A stretch of 64,000 nt of DNA from Acinetobacter shaoyimingii (GTDB lineage Bacteria; Pseudomonadota; Gammaproteobacteria; Pseudomonadales; Moraxellaceae). Each line of letters begins with the position of its first letter. Position 1 is the first letter of the stretch. A program made the translations under genes and the position numbers. The stretch is from the NCBI RefSeq assembly GCF_011578045.1, contig NZ_CP049801.1, positions 1,302,001 through 1,366,000 on the forward strand, in the 5' to 3' direction. The notes below the pieces were generated by a model. The model saw only the letters and a program-made list of their open reading frames with translations, did not search any database and was not told where the DNA came from. This document shows, piece after piece, positions 36,033 to 45,231 of this stretch.

Positions 36033-37094
36033 ATGCAAGCTGTAAAAAATCGAAATTCATCTATAAATTCAATAGTTGAGAGCGTTTTTGATAAAGATGC
36101 TGCTAATTTTTGGCTTCAAAAATTCAATCCGCTTTGGTCATTCAATCAAGCCTTGGGCAAGATTATCAATAAAGATCAAACCGCAGTTGATACCGTTAGT
36201 CTGACCATTCAAACCAATAAAAAATTTAAATTGGGAGAAGCGGGTCAACATCATCCTGTCATCGTGACCGTTAATGGTCGCTGTTTTGAACGTACATATA
36301 GTTTGACCCAGTTAGACGTTGATCATGTGCTTTTGACGGTAAAACGCGTAGATCAAGGCATTGTGAGCAATTGGTTGATTGAAAAAGCACAATTGGGTGA
36401 TGTCATTGAGTTTGGGCAACCTTATGGTGATATGTTGCTTCCTCAGCCTTCATCGCCATTATTGCTTTTGGCTGCGGGAAGTGGAATTACGCCAATGTAC
36501 AGCTTAATCAAGGCGGCACTGAAGTCTAATGTTTCTACACCTATTCAGTTGATGTACTGGATGAAACATGAAGCAGATGCTGCGTTTAAAGCTGAATTAG
36601 AGATGTTGGCAGAAAAGCATGCCAATCTTAAGGTTCAACTTTTTCATACTCAATCTGAACATCCAGATTCTAGATTAAATGAAAGTTATTTAAATCAAGT
36701 TTCAAATCTTGAAAACACGACAGTCTATGCATGTGGACCATCAGGCTTTGTATCTACAGCAGAGCAAGTCTTTAAGTCTGCACAATCATTTAAAAGTGAA
36801 GCGTTTAGCTTAAGTCACTTAGCTTCGGATGATGTTGGATTTATTAATGTAACGCTGACTAAATCCCATAAGACCGTTGCGATTCCAAAAGGCCAATCTA
36901 TTTTGGTGGGTCTGGAACAACAAAATATTCAACCTACCCATGGGTGTCGAATGGGCATTTGCAACAAGTGTGCATGTAATAAAGCTCAAGGTTCAACTAA
37001 AAATTTAGTGAATGGTGCAACCAATACTGAACCGGGTCACTTGTTAAAAATTTGTGTGAATTCAGCTCAATCTGATCTAACGATTGACCTATAA
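36033..37094 (+). CDS. Ferredoxin reductase (electron donor to the desaturase)
   Basis: 353 residues with three modules. An FAD-binding domain contains RTYSL-like RTYSLTQL near residue 88. An NAD-binding domain contains LLAAGSGITPMYSLI near 148. A C-terminal plant-type [2Fe-2S] ferredoxin has CRMGICNKCACN near 305 and a fourth Cys in LKICVN. It should pass electrons from NAD(P)H to the adjacent desaturase, which starts 13 bp later. The GTG at 35994 is in frame but overlaps the candidate operator; ATG 36033 is preferred. Confidence 0.9.
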   Translation: MQAVKNRNSSINSIVESVFDKDAANFWLQKFNPLWSFNQALGKIINKDQTAVDTVSLTIQTNKKFKLGEAGQHHPVIVTVNGRCFERTYSLTQLDVDHVLLTVKRVDQGIVSNWLIEKAQLGDVIEFGQPYGDMLLPQPSSPLLLLAAGSGITPMYSLIKAALKSNVSTPIQLMYWMKHEADAAFKAELEMLAEKHANLKVQLFHTQSEHPDSRLNESYLNQVSNLENTTVYACGPSGFVSTAEQVFKSAQSFKSEAFSLSHLASDDVGFINVTLTKSHKTVAIPKGQSILVGLEQQNIQPTHGCRMGICNKCACNKAQGSTKNLVNGATNTEPGHLLKICVNSAQSDLTIDL

Positions 37095-37107
37095 GCGAGT
37101 ACAAAAT

Positions 37108-38202
37108 ATGAATATGCCAGTGCAATTACAATATTTTAAAAACCCTAAAAATAAAGAGTTAACACCTGCTCAGTTAGATGAACTTGCACGTGAATTAGAT
37201 GCCATCAAGCAAGAAGTACTTGATGATTTGGGCGAAAAAGATGAAAAATACATTAAACGTGTATATGCAGCCATTCGCTACAGCTCATTTCTAGGTCGTG
37301 CTTGTTTATTTGCAGGTTGGTTCCCACCAGCTTGGATTTTGGGCACAGGACTTTTAGGTTTTGCCAAAATCATGGAAAACATGGAGCTGGGTCATAATGT
37401 CATGCATGGTCAGTATGACTGGATGAATGATCCTAAGTTCAAAGGCACAACTTACGAGTGGGATATTGTGGGTACAGCGGACGACTGGCGTCAAACCCAT
37501 AACTATAAGCATCACACCTATACCAATATTAAAGGTATGGATGATGATATTGGATATGGCGTATTGCGTTTGTTCCCAGAGCAACGCTGGAAAAAAGGGT
37601 ATTTATTGCAACCTTTATACAGCATTCCATTCTGCTTACTGTTCCAGTGGGGCGTTGCCATTCAAAACCTTGAAATTGGTAAATATTTAAAAGGCAGAAT
37701 GAGCAAAGATGAGTTTAATGAACGCCTGACACCTATGAAAAAGAAAATGGGTAAACAGTTGTTTAAAGACTATGTCTTTTTCCCACTGATCGCAGGGCCA
37801 GCGGCTTTACCTGTGTTTACGGGTAACTTAGTTGCGAATGGTCTACGCAATATTTGGACATTCAGTATTATTTTCTGTGGTCACTTCACCAAAGATGTCG
37901 AAGTGTTTCCAAAGTCAGTTTTGGAAAATGAAACACGTGGTCATTGGTATATGCGTCAGATTCGTGGTTCTTCAAACTTAACAGGTTCTGAAGCATTTCA
38001 TATTTTGACCGGACATTTAAGCCATCAAATTGAACACCATTTGTACCCAGATATTCCTGCACGTCGTTACCGCAAAATGGCGCCAAAAGTAAAAGCGGTA
38101 TGTGAAAAATATGGCTTGAACTACAACAATGCCAGCTTGTTTAAACAGTATGGTCAAGTCTTGGGTCGTATTGTCAAATTTGCATTCCCATTTAAGAAAT
38201 AA
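37108..38202 (+). CDS. Membrane acyl-CoA/fatty acid desaturase (DesB-like)
   Basis: 364 residues. The three histidine boxes of membrane di-iron desaturases are present: HNVMHG near 95, HNYKHH near 132 and HQIEHH near 312. Two hydrophobic regions (about 65-90 and 170-245) would cross the inner membrane. It introduces a double bond into saturated acyl chains, giving fluidity control, using electrons from the upstream reductase. Start chosen at ATG 37108, after the reductase stop. Confidence 0.92.
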   Translation: MNMPVQLQYFKNPKNKELTPAQLDELARELDAIKQEVLDDLGEKDEKYIKRVYAAIRYSSFLGRACLFAGWFPPAWILGTGLLGFAKIMENMELGHNVMHGQYDWMNDPKFKGTTYEWDIVGTADDWRQTHNYKHHTYTNIKGMDDDIGYGVLRLFPEQRWKKGYLLQPLYSIPFCLLFQWGVAIQNLEIGKYLKGRMSKDEFNERLTPMKKKMGKQLFKDYVFFPLIAGPAALPVFTGNLVANGLRNIWTFSIIFCGHFTKDVEVFPKSVLENETRGHWYMRQIRGSSNLTGSEAFHILTGHLSHQIEHHLYPDIPARRYRKMAPKVKAVCEKYGLNYNNASLFKQYGQVLGRIVKFAFPFKK

Positions 38203-38216
38203 TGCATGTCTAAAAT

Positions 38217-38247
38217 AAAAAACCACTCAATCGAGTGGTTTTTTATT
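38217..38247 (+). terminator. Terminator of the reductase-desaturase operon
   Basis: AACCACTC / GAGTGGTT with a 4-base loop and T6; 14 bp after the stop. Confidence 0.9.
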
Positions 38248-38346
38248 GAATTCGTTATTTACAATAAATGTTTTTTTAATGATTTCTTTAATAAATCAAC
38301 ATAAATCAAAAAGTAATCATTTAATCGTCATTGAATTAACAACGAA

Positions 38347-38480
38347 AGTCCCTTCTCTTGTGCCATATATGGCTCAGGGAGAAGGTTAGGATGATGGGGT
38401 TAAGTTTAAAAAACCTCTCCCAAGCCCTCACTAGCGCTTCATTTTAAAGCAGTGCTTTAAAAATTGCTCAGGAGAGGGAG
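38347..38480. repeat. REP-like double hairpin repeat (family 2)
   Basis: CCTTCTC (38351) pairs with GAGAAGG (38379-38385), enclosing a CCATATATGG palindrome. CCTCTCC (38414) pairs with GGAGAGG (38471-38477), enclosing a further AAAGCAGTGCTTT palindrome. The stretch AGTCCCTTCTC...GGGAGAAGG-TAGGATGA recurs at 43216-43250. The repeat fills the gap between two converging genes and codes for nothing visible. Confidence 0.75.
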
Positions 38481-38552
38481 CTTTGTGATACATTTTAATT
38501 GGATAAAAAATGATTGATGAAGAAGTTTAAAGTTAAAGTACTAATTTCAAAA

Positions 38553-39257
38553 CTATTTAAACTGAATAGAACCTGAAGCATTGACTGTAATCTTAGATTC
38601 ACCAGCAGCCACATTTTGAGAGTCAGCAGCTTCAGCACTGGCAAATTTAGCCACACTCGCTCGCATCATCACAGGTTGAGGGTAAGCATTACTGGTGTTT
38701 AAATTTAAGTTCACCAGGTTATAGCCAGACTTATTCCACGCTTGAGTGAGCAGTTGAGCACGTTGCTGAAAATTCTTAGATGCCTCGATGATGAGTTCAT
38801 TTTCAACTTTTTTACGTTGCTCATCTGAAACGGTAAAGTTAATTGATTGAGTTTGAAAGCTTTGCTGTAGTTCTGCAATGAGCTGGCTCGCTGCTTTAAA
38901 GTTTGTACTTTCAAGATTAATTTCAGCGCGACCACGCCATTCTTTTAATTTTTGAGTGTCATCAAGATAAACAGGATAAGTGGTTTGTGAACCAGTTTCG
39001 ACTTTAACTTGAGGATACTTCTTTGCAATAGCAGTAGCTTGATTCATCAGTTGTGTGATTTGAGCAGCAAGTTCAGCGGGTTGTTTATGATTCTTTTCGA
39101 TATACAAAACAGCATGCATTTCATCATTTGAGACTTGACGGGTCGCATCGGCTTGAATATTTGCGACGTTATAGTTTAAGTCATTCGGATTTTGCGCAAA
39201 GAGCGCAGTACTTAAAGACGTAGACATTAAAAGTGTTGCTATACCTAAATATCGCAT
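38553..39257 (-). CDS. SIMPL-domain (DUF541) periplasmic protein
   Basis: 234 residues with a signal peptide cleaved after ALFA (about residue 21). DATRQVSNDEMHAVLYIEK, YPVYLDDTQKLKEWRGRAEI and the closing KITVNASGSIQFK match the SIMPL/DUF541 family, related to E. coli YggE, which is linked to stress tolerance. AGGAAC lies before the ATG. No operon partner. Confidence 0.87.
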   Translation of the reverse strand: MRYLGIATLLMSTSLSTALFAQNPNDLNYNVANIQADATRQVSNDEMHAVLYIEKNHKQPAELAAQITQLMNQATAIAKKYPQVKVETGSQTTYPVYLDDTQKLKEWRGRAEINLESTNFKAASQLIAELQQSFQTQSINFTVSDEQRKKVENELIIEASKNFQQRAQLLTQAWNKSGYNLVNLNLNTSNAYPQPVMMRASVAKFASAEAADSQNVAAGESKITVNASGSIQFK

Positions 39258-39619
39258 GGCTGTTCCTATAACGTTAAAGTTATGATGTTTCGATATGTTC
39301 TATCTTAGAGTGTAATTATGGTATTTTTGGGAAGACTCTGTGGTCACATTGTAAATAAATTTAACCAATTCGCCATGTTTTTTTTGATGATTTTTTATTG
39401 TAAATCATAAATTTATTGTAAAAATTGTTTATCGGTAATGCTGAACGTCTATTTTTTCGATGAAAGACCTGAAAATAATGTTTTCTTTATTTCGTCACGA
39501 TGTAAGATGATAATTAAAAAGAATTACATCTCGTTTACGTTTTTTTGATGTAATTAAGCGTTTTTGATACTTAAACTTGTTTATTTTCTACAAAAATTAG
39601 GTATCATCCGCCTCTTAGT
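39258..39619. promoter_or_regulatory. dat-ddc upstream region with nested inverted repeats and promoter
   Basis: AATTACATC (39522-39530) and GATGTAATT (39547-39555) form a 9-bp perfect inverted repeat 16 bp apart; a third half, GATGTAA, lies at 39499-39505. A possible promoter follows: TTGTTT at 39577-39582 and TATCAT at 39602-39607 with 19-bp spacing, which is long. The repeats lie just upstream of that -35, as for an activator or repressor. The protein that binds is not known. Confidence 0.45.
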
Positions 39620-39727
39620 TTGATGATTAAAAAATTGTCGAGCTAAAACTCTATAAAGCACCGAGTCAAAGGACCGCAAGTCACCCGACTTATTTCTATT
39701 AACCCATATCAGAGATGGTAATTCGAT
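39620..39727 (+). ncRNA. Structured 5' leader of dat, likely the DABA-DC-AT RNA motif
   Basis: The roughly 110-base untranslated leader precedes a diaminobutyrate aminotransferase/decarboxylase pair, exactly the context for which the DABA-DC-AT motif was described in Acinetobacter. Visible pairings: GAG/CTC around 39640-39650, AGTC (39664-39667) with GACT (39687-39690) enclosing GAC-CGCAA-GTC (39672-39682), and CATATC (39705-39710) with GATATG (39725-39730), which puts the start codon in a helix. The match to the motif is by context and memory, not by a covariance-model search. Confidence 0.6.
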
Positions 39728-41101
39728 ATGAGCGTTTCTTCTGTAAACCCTGCCACTAATGCTACTAACGAATACTATTTGACTCGCCAAAGTCAGATGG
39801 AATCCAATGTTCGTAGCTATCCACGGAAACTTCCACTTGCGATAGCAAAAGCTTTAGGTTGTTGGGTTACTGATGTTGAAGGTACAGAGTACCTCGATTG
39901 TTTAGCTGGGGCAGGAACATTGGCATTAGGCCATAATCATCCTGCGGTCATTCAAAGTATCCAAGACACACTTGCAAGCGGTTTACCGTTGCATACTTTG
40001 GATTTAACGACGCCTTTAAAAGATGCATTTACTGAAGCATTACTTGAGCAATTACCAGGTGGTAAGGCTGAGTATTGTTTACAGTTCTGTGGTCCATCTG
40101 GTGCAGATGGTACAGAAGCAGCAATTAAATTAGCGAAAACGTACACTGGTCGTAGCTCAGTGATTAGCTTCTCAGGTGGCTATCACGGTATGACTCACGG
40201 TTCACTCGCAATGACAGGTAACTTGTCAGCGAAGAATTCTGTGAATGGCTTGATGCCAGGGGTACAATTTATGCCTTATCCGCATGAATACCGTTGCCCA
40301 TTGGGCATTGGTGGCGAAGCAGGCGTAGATGCTTTGACTTATTACTTCGAAAACTTCATTGAAGATGTCGAAAGTGGTGTAACGAAGCCAGCTGCTGTAA
40401 TCTTGGAAGCGATCCAAGGTGAAGGCGGTGTGGTAACAGCACCTGCAAAATGGTTAAAGAAAATTCGTGAAGTGACTGAAAAGCACAACATTGTTCTGAT
40501 TCTTGATGAAGTTCAAGCAGGTTTTGCGCGTTCAGGCAAAATGTTTGCCTTTGAACATGCAGGGATTGAGCCAGATGTTGTGGTAATGTCTAAAGCGGTT
40601 GGTGGTAGCTTACCACTTGCAGTCCTTGGGATTAAACGTAAGTTTGATGCTTGGCAGCCAGCAGGTCACACGGGTACTTTCCGTGGTAACCAATTGGCTA
40701 TGGGTACAGGTCTTGCGACAATCAAAACGATTAAAGAGCAAAACTTGGCTCAAAACGCGCAAGAGCGTGGTGATTTCTTACAAGCTGAATTGAAAAAATT
40801 GGCGTCTGAATTCCCATGTATTGGTAACGTGCGTGGCCGTGGTTTGATGATTGGTGTTGAAATCGTTGATGAACGCCAAAAAGCAGATCATATGGGTTCA
40901 TTGCCAGGTGATTCTCAACTTGCAGCAGCAATTCAGGCAGCATGTTTCAACAACAAATTGTTGTTGGAAAAAGGTGGTCGTAACGGGACTGTGATTCGTT
41001 TACTGTGCCCATTGATCATCAATCAAGCTGAATGTGAAGAAGTAATTGTTCGTTTCAAAAAAGCAATTGCTGAAGCTCTTGTTGCGACTCGAGGCGCGTA
41101 A
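39728..41101 (+). CDS. dat: L-2,4-diaminobutyrate:2-oxoglutarate 4-aminotransferase
   Basis: 457 residues, class III PLP aminotransferase. It makes L-2,4-diaminobutyrate from aspartate semialdehyde and glutamate. [17 protein letters not shown] near residue 57, [12 protein letters not shown] near 148, [13 protein letters not shown] near 258 and the PLP-Lys segment [15 protein letters not shown] near 287 are clear. It is followed by ddc after two bases, so the two are translated together. A structured leader with a sequestered start codon precedes it. Confidence 0.95.
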   Translation: MSVSSVNPATNATNEYYLTRQSQMESNVRSYPRKLPLAIAKALGCWVTDVEGTEYLDCLAGAGTLALGHNHPAVIQSIQDTLASGLPLHTLDLTTPLKDAFTEALLEQLPGGKAEYCLQFCGPSGADGTEAAIKLAKTYTGRSSVISFSGGYHGMTHGSLAMTGNLSAKNSVNGLMPGVQFMPYPHEYRCPLGIGGEAGVDALTYYFENFIEDVESGVTKPAAVILEAIQGEGGVVTAPAKWLKKIREVTEKHNIVLILDEVQAGFARSGKMFAFEHAGIEPDVVVMSKAVGGSLPLAVLGIKRKFDAWQPAGHTGTFRGNQLAMGTGLATIKTIKEQNLAQNAQERGDFLQAELKKLASEFPCIGNVRGRGLMIGVEIVDERQKADHMGSLPGDSQLAAAIQAACFNNKLLLEKGGRNGTVIRLLCPLIINQAECEEVIVRFKKAIAEALVATRGA

Positions 41102-41103
41102 TC

Positions 41104-42636
41104 ATGGTGGATTTTGCAGAACATCGTAAAGCGTTATTCTGTAATGATGCACAATCCATTGCTGACTATCAGTCAGCGATGGATTCAGCTGTAAAAGCTG
41201 TATCTGCATGGTTGCAAAATGACAAAATGTACACAGGCGGTAGCATTAAAGAGCTTCGCTCTGCGATTTCGTTTAATCCTTCAAAAGAAGGTTTAGGTGT
41301 ACAAAAATCTTTGGATCGTATGGTTGAGCTTTTCCTCAATAAAAGCTTAAAGGTACATCATCCTCATTCTTTAGCGCATTTACACTGCCCAACAATGGTG
41401 ACCAGCCAAATCGCGGAAGTGTTGATTAACGCAACAAATCAATCAATGGACTCATGGGATCAAAGCCCTGCAGGTTCGTTGATGGAAGTGCAACTCATCG
41501 ACTGGCTTCGCCAAAAAGTCGGCTATGGTGCAGGTCAAGCAGGTGTATTCACCTCTGGCGGTACACAGTCGAACTTAATGGGTGTTTTGCTTGCGCGTGA
41601 TGCGTGCATTGCGAAAAATTGGAAAGACGAAAACGGTAATCCGTGGTCTGTTCAGCGTGATGGCGTGCCTAATGAGGCTATGCGTAACGTGAAAGTCATT
41701 TGTTCTGAAAATGCACATTTCTCTGTGCAAAAGAACATGGCGATGATGGGTATGGGCTTCCAATCTGTGGTGACTGTTCCTGTGAACAACAATGCACAGA
41801 TGGATGTAGACGCACTTGAAAAAACCATGGCTCACCTTCAAGCAGAAGGTAAGATTGTGGCTTGTGTGGTGGCAACTGCGGGTACAACAGATGCAGGTGC
41901 GATTGATCCACTGAAAGAAATTCGTGAAATCACCAATAAATATGGCGCGTGGATGCATATCGACGCAGCATGGGGTGGTGCACTGATTCTTTCTAACGAT
42001 TATCGTTCTATGTTAGACGGTATCGAGCTTTCTGACTCAGTCACGCTTGATTTCCATAAGCATTATTTCCAAACGATTTCATGTGGCGCATTCTTGCTGA
42101 AAGATGAAGCGAACTATCGCTTTATGCATTATGAAGCTGAGTACTTGAACTCTGCTTATGATGAAGAGCATGGTGTTCCTAACCTTGTATCGAAATCTCT
42201 ACAAACCACACGTCGTTTTGATGCGCTCAAATTGTGGATGACAGTTGAAGCATTGGGCGAAGAACTTTACGGTTCAATGATCGATCACGGTGTAGGTCTT
42301 ACTCGTGATGTTGCAGCGTATATCGATGCAACTGACGGTCTAGAAATGTTGGTTGATCCGCAATTTGCTTCTGTATTGTTCCGTGTGATTCCTGAAGGTT
42401 ATCCTACAGAATTACTCGATACACTGAACCAAAACGTTGCGGACGAATTGTTTGCACGTGGTGAAGCGAATATTGGTGTAACGAAAGTAGGTCAAGTTCA
42501 ATCATTGAAAATGACGACTTTAAGCCCAGTTGCGACTTTAGACAACGTGAAGAACTTGCTTGCACTTGTGCTTGCAGAGGCTGATCGTATCAAAGGTTCA
42601 ATTGCTGATGGTACATATACACCTGCGATTGATTAA
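41104..42636 (+). CDS. ddc: L-2,4-diaminobutyrate decarboxylase
   Basis: 510 residues, group II PLP decarboxylase. It converts L-2,4-diaminobutyrate to 1,3-diaminopropane, completing the pathway begun by dat. [18 protein letters not shown] near residue 150, [13 protein letters not shown] near 285 and the PLP-Lys segment [11 protein letters not shown] near 320 are visible. Length and motifs agree with the enzyme first described from A. baumannii. It starts two bases after dat. Confidence 0.95.
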   Translation: MVDFAEHRKALFCNDAQSIADYQSAMDSAVKAVSAWLQNDKMYTGGSIKELRSAISFNPSKEGLGVQKSLDRMVELFLNKSLKVHHPHSLAHLHCPTMVTSQIAEVLINATNQSMDSWDQSPAGSLMEVQLIDWLRQKVGYGAGQAGVFTSGGTQSNLMGVLLARDACIAKNWKDENGNPWSVQRDGVPNEAMRNVKVICSENAHFSVQKNMAMMGMGFQSVVTVPVNNNAQMDVDALEKTMAHLQAEGKIVACVVATAGTTDAGAIDPLKEIREITNKYGAWMHIDAAWGGALILSNDYRSMLDGIELSDSVTLDFHKHYFQTISCGAFLLKDEANYRFMHYEAEYLNSAYDEEHGVPNLVSKSLQTTRRFDALKLWMTVEALGEELYGSMIDHGVGLTRDVAAYIDATDGLEMLVDPQFASVLFRVIPEGYPTELLDTLNQNVADELFARGEANIGVTKVGQVQSLKMTTLSPVATLDNVKNLLALVLAEADRIKGSIADGTYTPAID

Positions 42637-42652
42637 TCATTTGCTTGTGTAA

Positions 42653-42682
42653 AAAAAAGGCGCTCATTTGAGCGCCTTTTTT
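42653..42682 (+). terminator. dat-ddc operon terminator
   Basis: AAAAAAGGCGCTCA / TGAGCGCCTTTTTT, a 14-bp stem with an almost closed loop; 16 bp after the ddc stop. Confidence 0.92.
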
Positions 42683-42828
42683 ATGTCTGGCGAATTTCTA
42701 TTTCTTATCCTTCAGCAACATAGTGATATAGTTATCGCTATTCACTGTAGCAATATTAGGGTTAAGTTCGTTTCTTTAGATACTTACTTTCGTAATTTAA
42801 TATGACAATAGGTGGCATGAAGGCTACC

Positions 42829-42902
42829 GTTAGGCTGTGCTATAGGGATGTAGCATTAGCCTAACAGAAGAATTTTACATACTTTTGTTCTTTCAAAAGT
42901 AT
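42829..42902. repeat. Two tandem hairpins after the ddc terminator
   Basis: GTTAGGCT / AGCCTAAC (42829-42865) encloses an inner GCTA / TAGC. ATACTTTTG / CAAAAGTAT (42879-42902) is a 9-bp stem with a 6-base loop. Neither has a T-run. They are part of the noncoding mosaic that fills 42690-43278 between converging genes. Confidence 0.6.
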
Positions 42903-43038
42903 AAATTTACCTGCGCAATGACAGTTTGATTCTATTGTGATTTGAGGATGTATTTGATCAATGTAACCATTACCTCAATTTGATCTTTAAATTTTAATTC
43001 CTATTCGTAGGTGTTATTTACTTTTCAGGGATGTAAAG

Positions 43039-43127
43039 TAACAAAAATCCTTTATCAGCCTGATGGGATGTTCATGTCCCACAGTCAAACGTGCGGCATT
43101 CATGCCGCCCATCATGTGATTTGATCG
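43039..43127. repeat. Dispersed twin-hairpin repeat, copy A (family 1)
   Basis: This 89-bp element shares its order of blocks with 61939-62020. Two stem-loops with TTCA loops are seen: TGGGATG/TGTCCCA (43064-43081) and GCGGCA/TGCCGC (43093-43108). It is bounded by TAACAAA-ATCCTTT on the left and TTGATCG on the right. The other copy has different stem bases that still pair. Confidence 0.75.
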
Positions 43128-43215
43128 TAATTAAAAATCTGATGGTTAAAATTGATTTTGCAATTAATTTAATAAAATCAAATGATATCAAGTATTAATT
43201 AAAATTAATCTCGGT

Positions 43216-43258
43216 AGTCCCTTCTCCCTTTGGGAGAAGGCTAGGATGAGGGTAAGTT
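43216..43258. repeat. REP-like hairpin repeat (family 2), short copy
   Basis: CCTTCTCCC / GGGAGAAGG is a perfect 9-bp stem with a TTT loop (43220-43240), followed by CTAGGATGAGGGTAAGTTTA. The stem and downstream tail match the copy at 38347-38410. Confidence 0.75.
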
Positions 43259-43278
43259 TACAAAATCGGTGATATTAC

Positions 43279-44325
43279 TCAAGCCGCAAACAACGGACTA
43301 AATCCCATCTTCCTTAAAAGTTTTCGATACATACTTGAACTTCGATCTGCTGGAAAATGCGCTTCTAAAGACAAATCCAACGGTAAATATTCAGGTTTTT
43401 GATTTTCGACAATCAAACGATCTTCTTCAAAAATTTTAAGGTTAAAATCATAAGCATCTTCAACGGGTAAATCCTTATCATAGTTTCGGCAAATGGGTGC
43501 AAATAAACGAGTTTGACGTGCAGTCAAGGGAGACGCTGAATTCATGATGACCTGACGACCACCATTTGGAAAATGAATAGTCAAAGTTGCGGTAAAGGGC
43601 AGGCTGATTTCAAAATGACGTAACCATTTAAAATCGTCTTGACCTCGTTGATCTAAGCCAATCGGATAACGCCCAACGCTACTGATGTAGTCTGCTTCAA
43701 AACCATAGCTTGTTTCCTTGGTTTTATAGTCGGGTACTTCAACATCATCAGGGTCGCCAAAGGTATCAGGATGAACCCATGCAAAATGTGCAACATCAAT
43801 AAAACCTTCAAGTTGGCGTCCTGCAAAACAGGCGATATCGACTTGAGGACAAACCAATTGTTGAAAGTCAGCATCTTCCCAATGTGGCATAGTTGGGATA
43901 TTTGGGGTACTTCCTATTTCAGCTTTTAAAGAACACCAAATCAGGCCATAGAGCTCAACGGCAGCATAAGTTTTTAAATGAAAACGATCAGAGATTTTTT
44001 GCTCGGGATGTGCAGGGATACGGTTACATTTTCCGCCCTCGCCAAATCGTAAGCCGTGATAACGACAAACCACACCTTGTCCATCATTTTTACCTAAGCT
44101 TAAGGGCACACCACGATGTGGACAGACGTCTTTTGCAACAATTAGTTCATCACCCATTTTGTAGATCACCAAAGGCATGTCGAGCAGCATCGTACCGATG
44201 GGTTGTTCTGACACATCACGTCCCAAAGCAATTGGATACCAATGTTGCGCCAAAATATGCCAATCATGGGTGGCAAAAGTCATATGGACTGGGAGTTCTG
44301 GATCATAGTGAGTTAAATTTGTCAT
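43279..44325 (-). CDS. Rieske non-haem iron oxygenase (VanA-like aromatic O-demethylase/hydroxylase)
   Basis: 348 residues from the ATG complementary to 44323-44325. The Rieske [2Fe-2S] ligands are C68 and H70 (CPHRG) and C87 and H90 (CRYHG). The catalytic iron motif DVAHFAWVHPDTF near residue 172 gives the D-x2-H-x4-H pattern. Single-component alpha subunits of this size include vanillate demethylase oxygenase and related enzymes. No reductase gene is adjacent, so its electron donor is elsewhere. An upstream in-frame TTG start (44340) is less likely. Confidence 0.87.
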   Translation of the reverse strand: MTNLTHYDPELPVHMTFATHDWHILAQHWYPIALGRDVSEQPIGTMLLDMPLVIYKMGDELIVAKDVCPHRGVPLSLGKNDGQGVVCRYHGLRFGEGGKCNRIPAHPEQKISDRFHLKTYAAVELYGLIWCSLKAEIGSTPNIPTMPHWEDADFQQLVCPQVDIACFAGRQLEGFIDVAHFAWVHPDTFGDPDDVEVPDYKTKETSYGFEADYISSVGRYPIGLDQRGQDDFKWLRHFEISLPFTATLTIHFPNGGRQVIMNSASPLTARQTRLFAPICRNYDKDLPVEDAYDFNLKIFEEDRLIVENQKPEYLPLDLSLEAHFPADRSSSMYRKLLRKMGFSPLFAA

Positions 44326-44491
44326 TGTGAAATAAACCAAATCTCTAACGTCTACTTACTATAGATTGCTTAGTGTGTTAAATAAATTTCAATAAATACA
44401 AGAAACTGTTCTTAAAAATCGAACACAACATTAAAAATGACTTTATTTTAGAGTCATATAATTATTTATTTCTAGAAGAGTAGTAGGCTGA

Positions 44492-44881
44492 TCAATAAAT
44501 TGTTTTTAGCATTTGATTGAGGCTAATGAAATATGAGGCAAGAATGATTAAAGCCAAAGAAAAATTACTACAGAACATGATGATTTTTTGATAGGTCTGA
44601 GGGCAATTTAAGATTAAAGGCACATGATAAATTTTGTACATCGAGCGCAGAGTCTGTGCAATCAAAATAAAAAATGAGATGAAACTAAAACTGATAATCA
44701 TCAATTGAATAAGATCATGACCATGAATTTGCCTCAGTAATAGGTAGATCAGTACGCTACTCATGCTAATGAGCAATGTAATGGTACTGGTTGTACCAAT
44801 CATTTTTAAATAGGTTTCATGCCAAGCTTGGTTATTGAGTTTAAGATTTTCTTTCATTGGGTTTCTTATATTGAGTTTCAT
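44492..44881 (-). CDS. Hypothetical membrane protein
   Basis: About 129 residues. Three hydrophobic segments (about residues 30-50, 60-80 and 105-125) with short basic loops suggest a small inner-membrane protein. No family is recognised. The start is uncertain between in-frame ATGs complementary to 44879-44881 and 44855-44857 and a longer frame to 44914; no site has a good ribosome site. It lies between the Rieske gene and pstS. Confidence 0.55.
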   Translation of the reverse strand: MKLNIRNPMKENLKLNNQAWHETYLKMIGTTSTITLLISMSSVLIYLLLRQIHGHDLIQLMIISFSFISFFILIAQTLRSMYKIYHVPLILNCPQTYQKIIMFCSNFSLALIILASYFISLNQMLKTIY

Positions 44882-45110
44882 GTGATTTGACCGATCACAG
44901 CCATAATAAATCAATTGAACCTCTAGATCTAAATGACGCCGACAGCATTTGTCGTACTGAGTGCCACAGTTAAAAACTCACAACGATTACATATTTTGTC
45001 ACAAACAATTTAAAGGTTTTATTTATATTCGAATCATGAAAATAAATATGAATGATTGAAAATCATAATGAAATTTAAAAGTATTAAACTGAAAAACACA
45101 TATCATCAAA

Positions 45111-45139
45111 CCGTCATATCTCTGTAACTTGGCTGTCAT
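45111..45139 (+). promoter_or_regulatory. Pho box upstream of pstS
   Basis: CCGTCAT, CTGTAAC and CTGTCAT start at 45111, 45122 and 45133, an exact 11-bp phase that matches the PhoB direct-repeat consensus CTGTCAT. Two overlapping Pho boxes are thus formed about 95 bp before the pstS ATG. PhoB-dependent induction under phosphate limitation is expected. Confidence 0.85.
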
Positions 45140-45231
45140 ATTATCAAATCAAAATGCAAATAACGGAAAAAGTACAACACTGAACAATAAAGTTAAGTAC
45201 TCCATTTTGCATTACTTGAGAGAGATCAAAC

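Noticed and set aside
38347..43258. CRISPR-like or phage-like repeats
   Set aside because: Copies are few, kilobases apart, hairpin-forming and without spacers or cas genes; REP-like elements explain them better.
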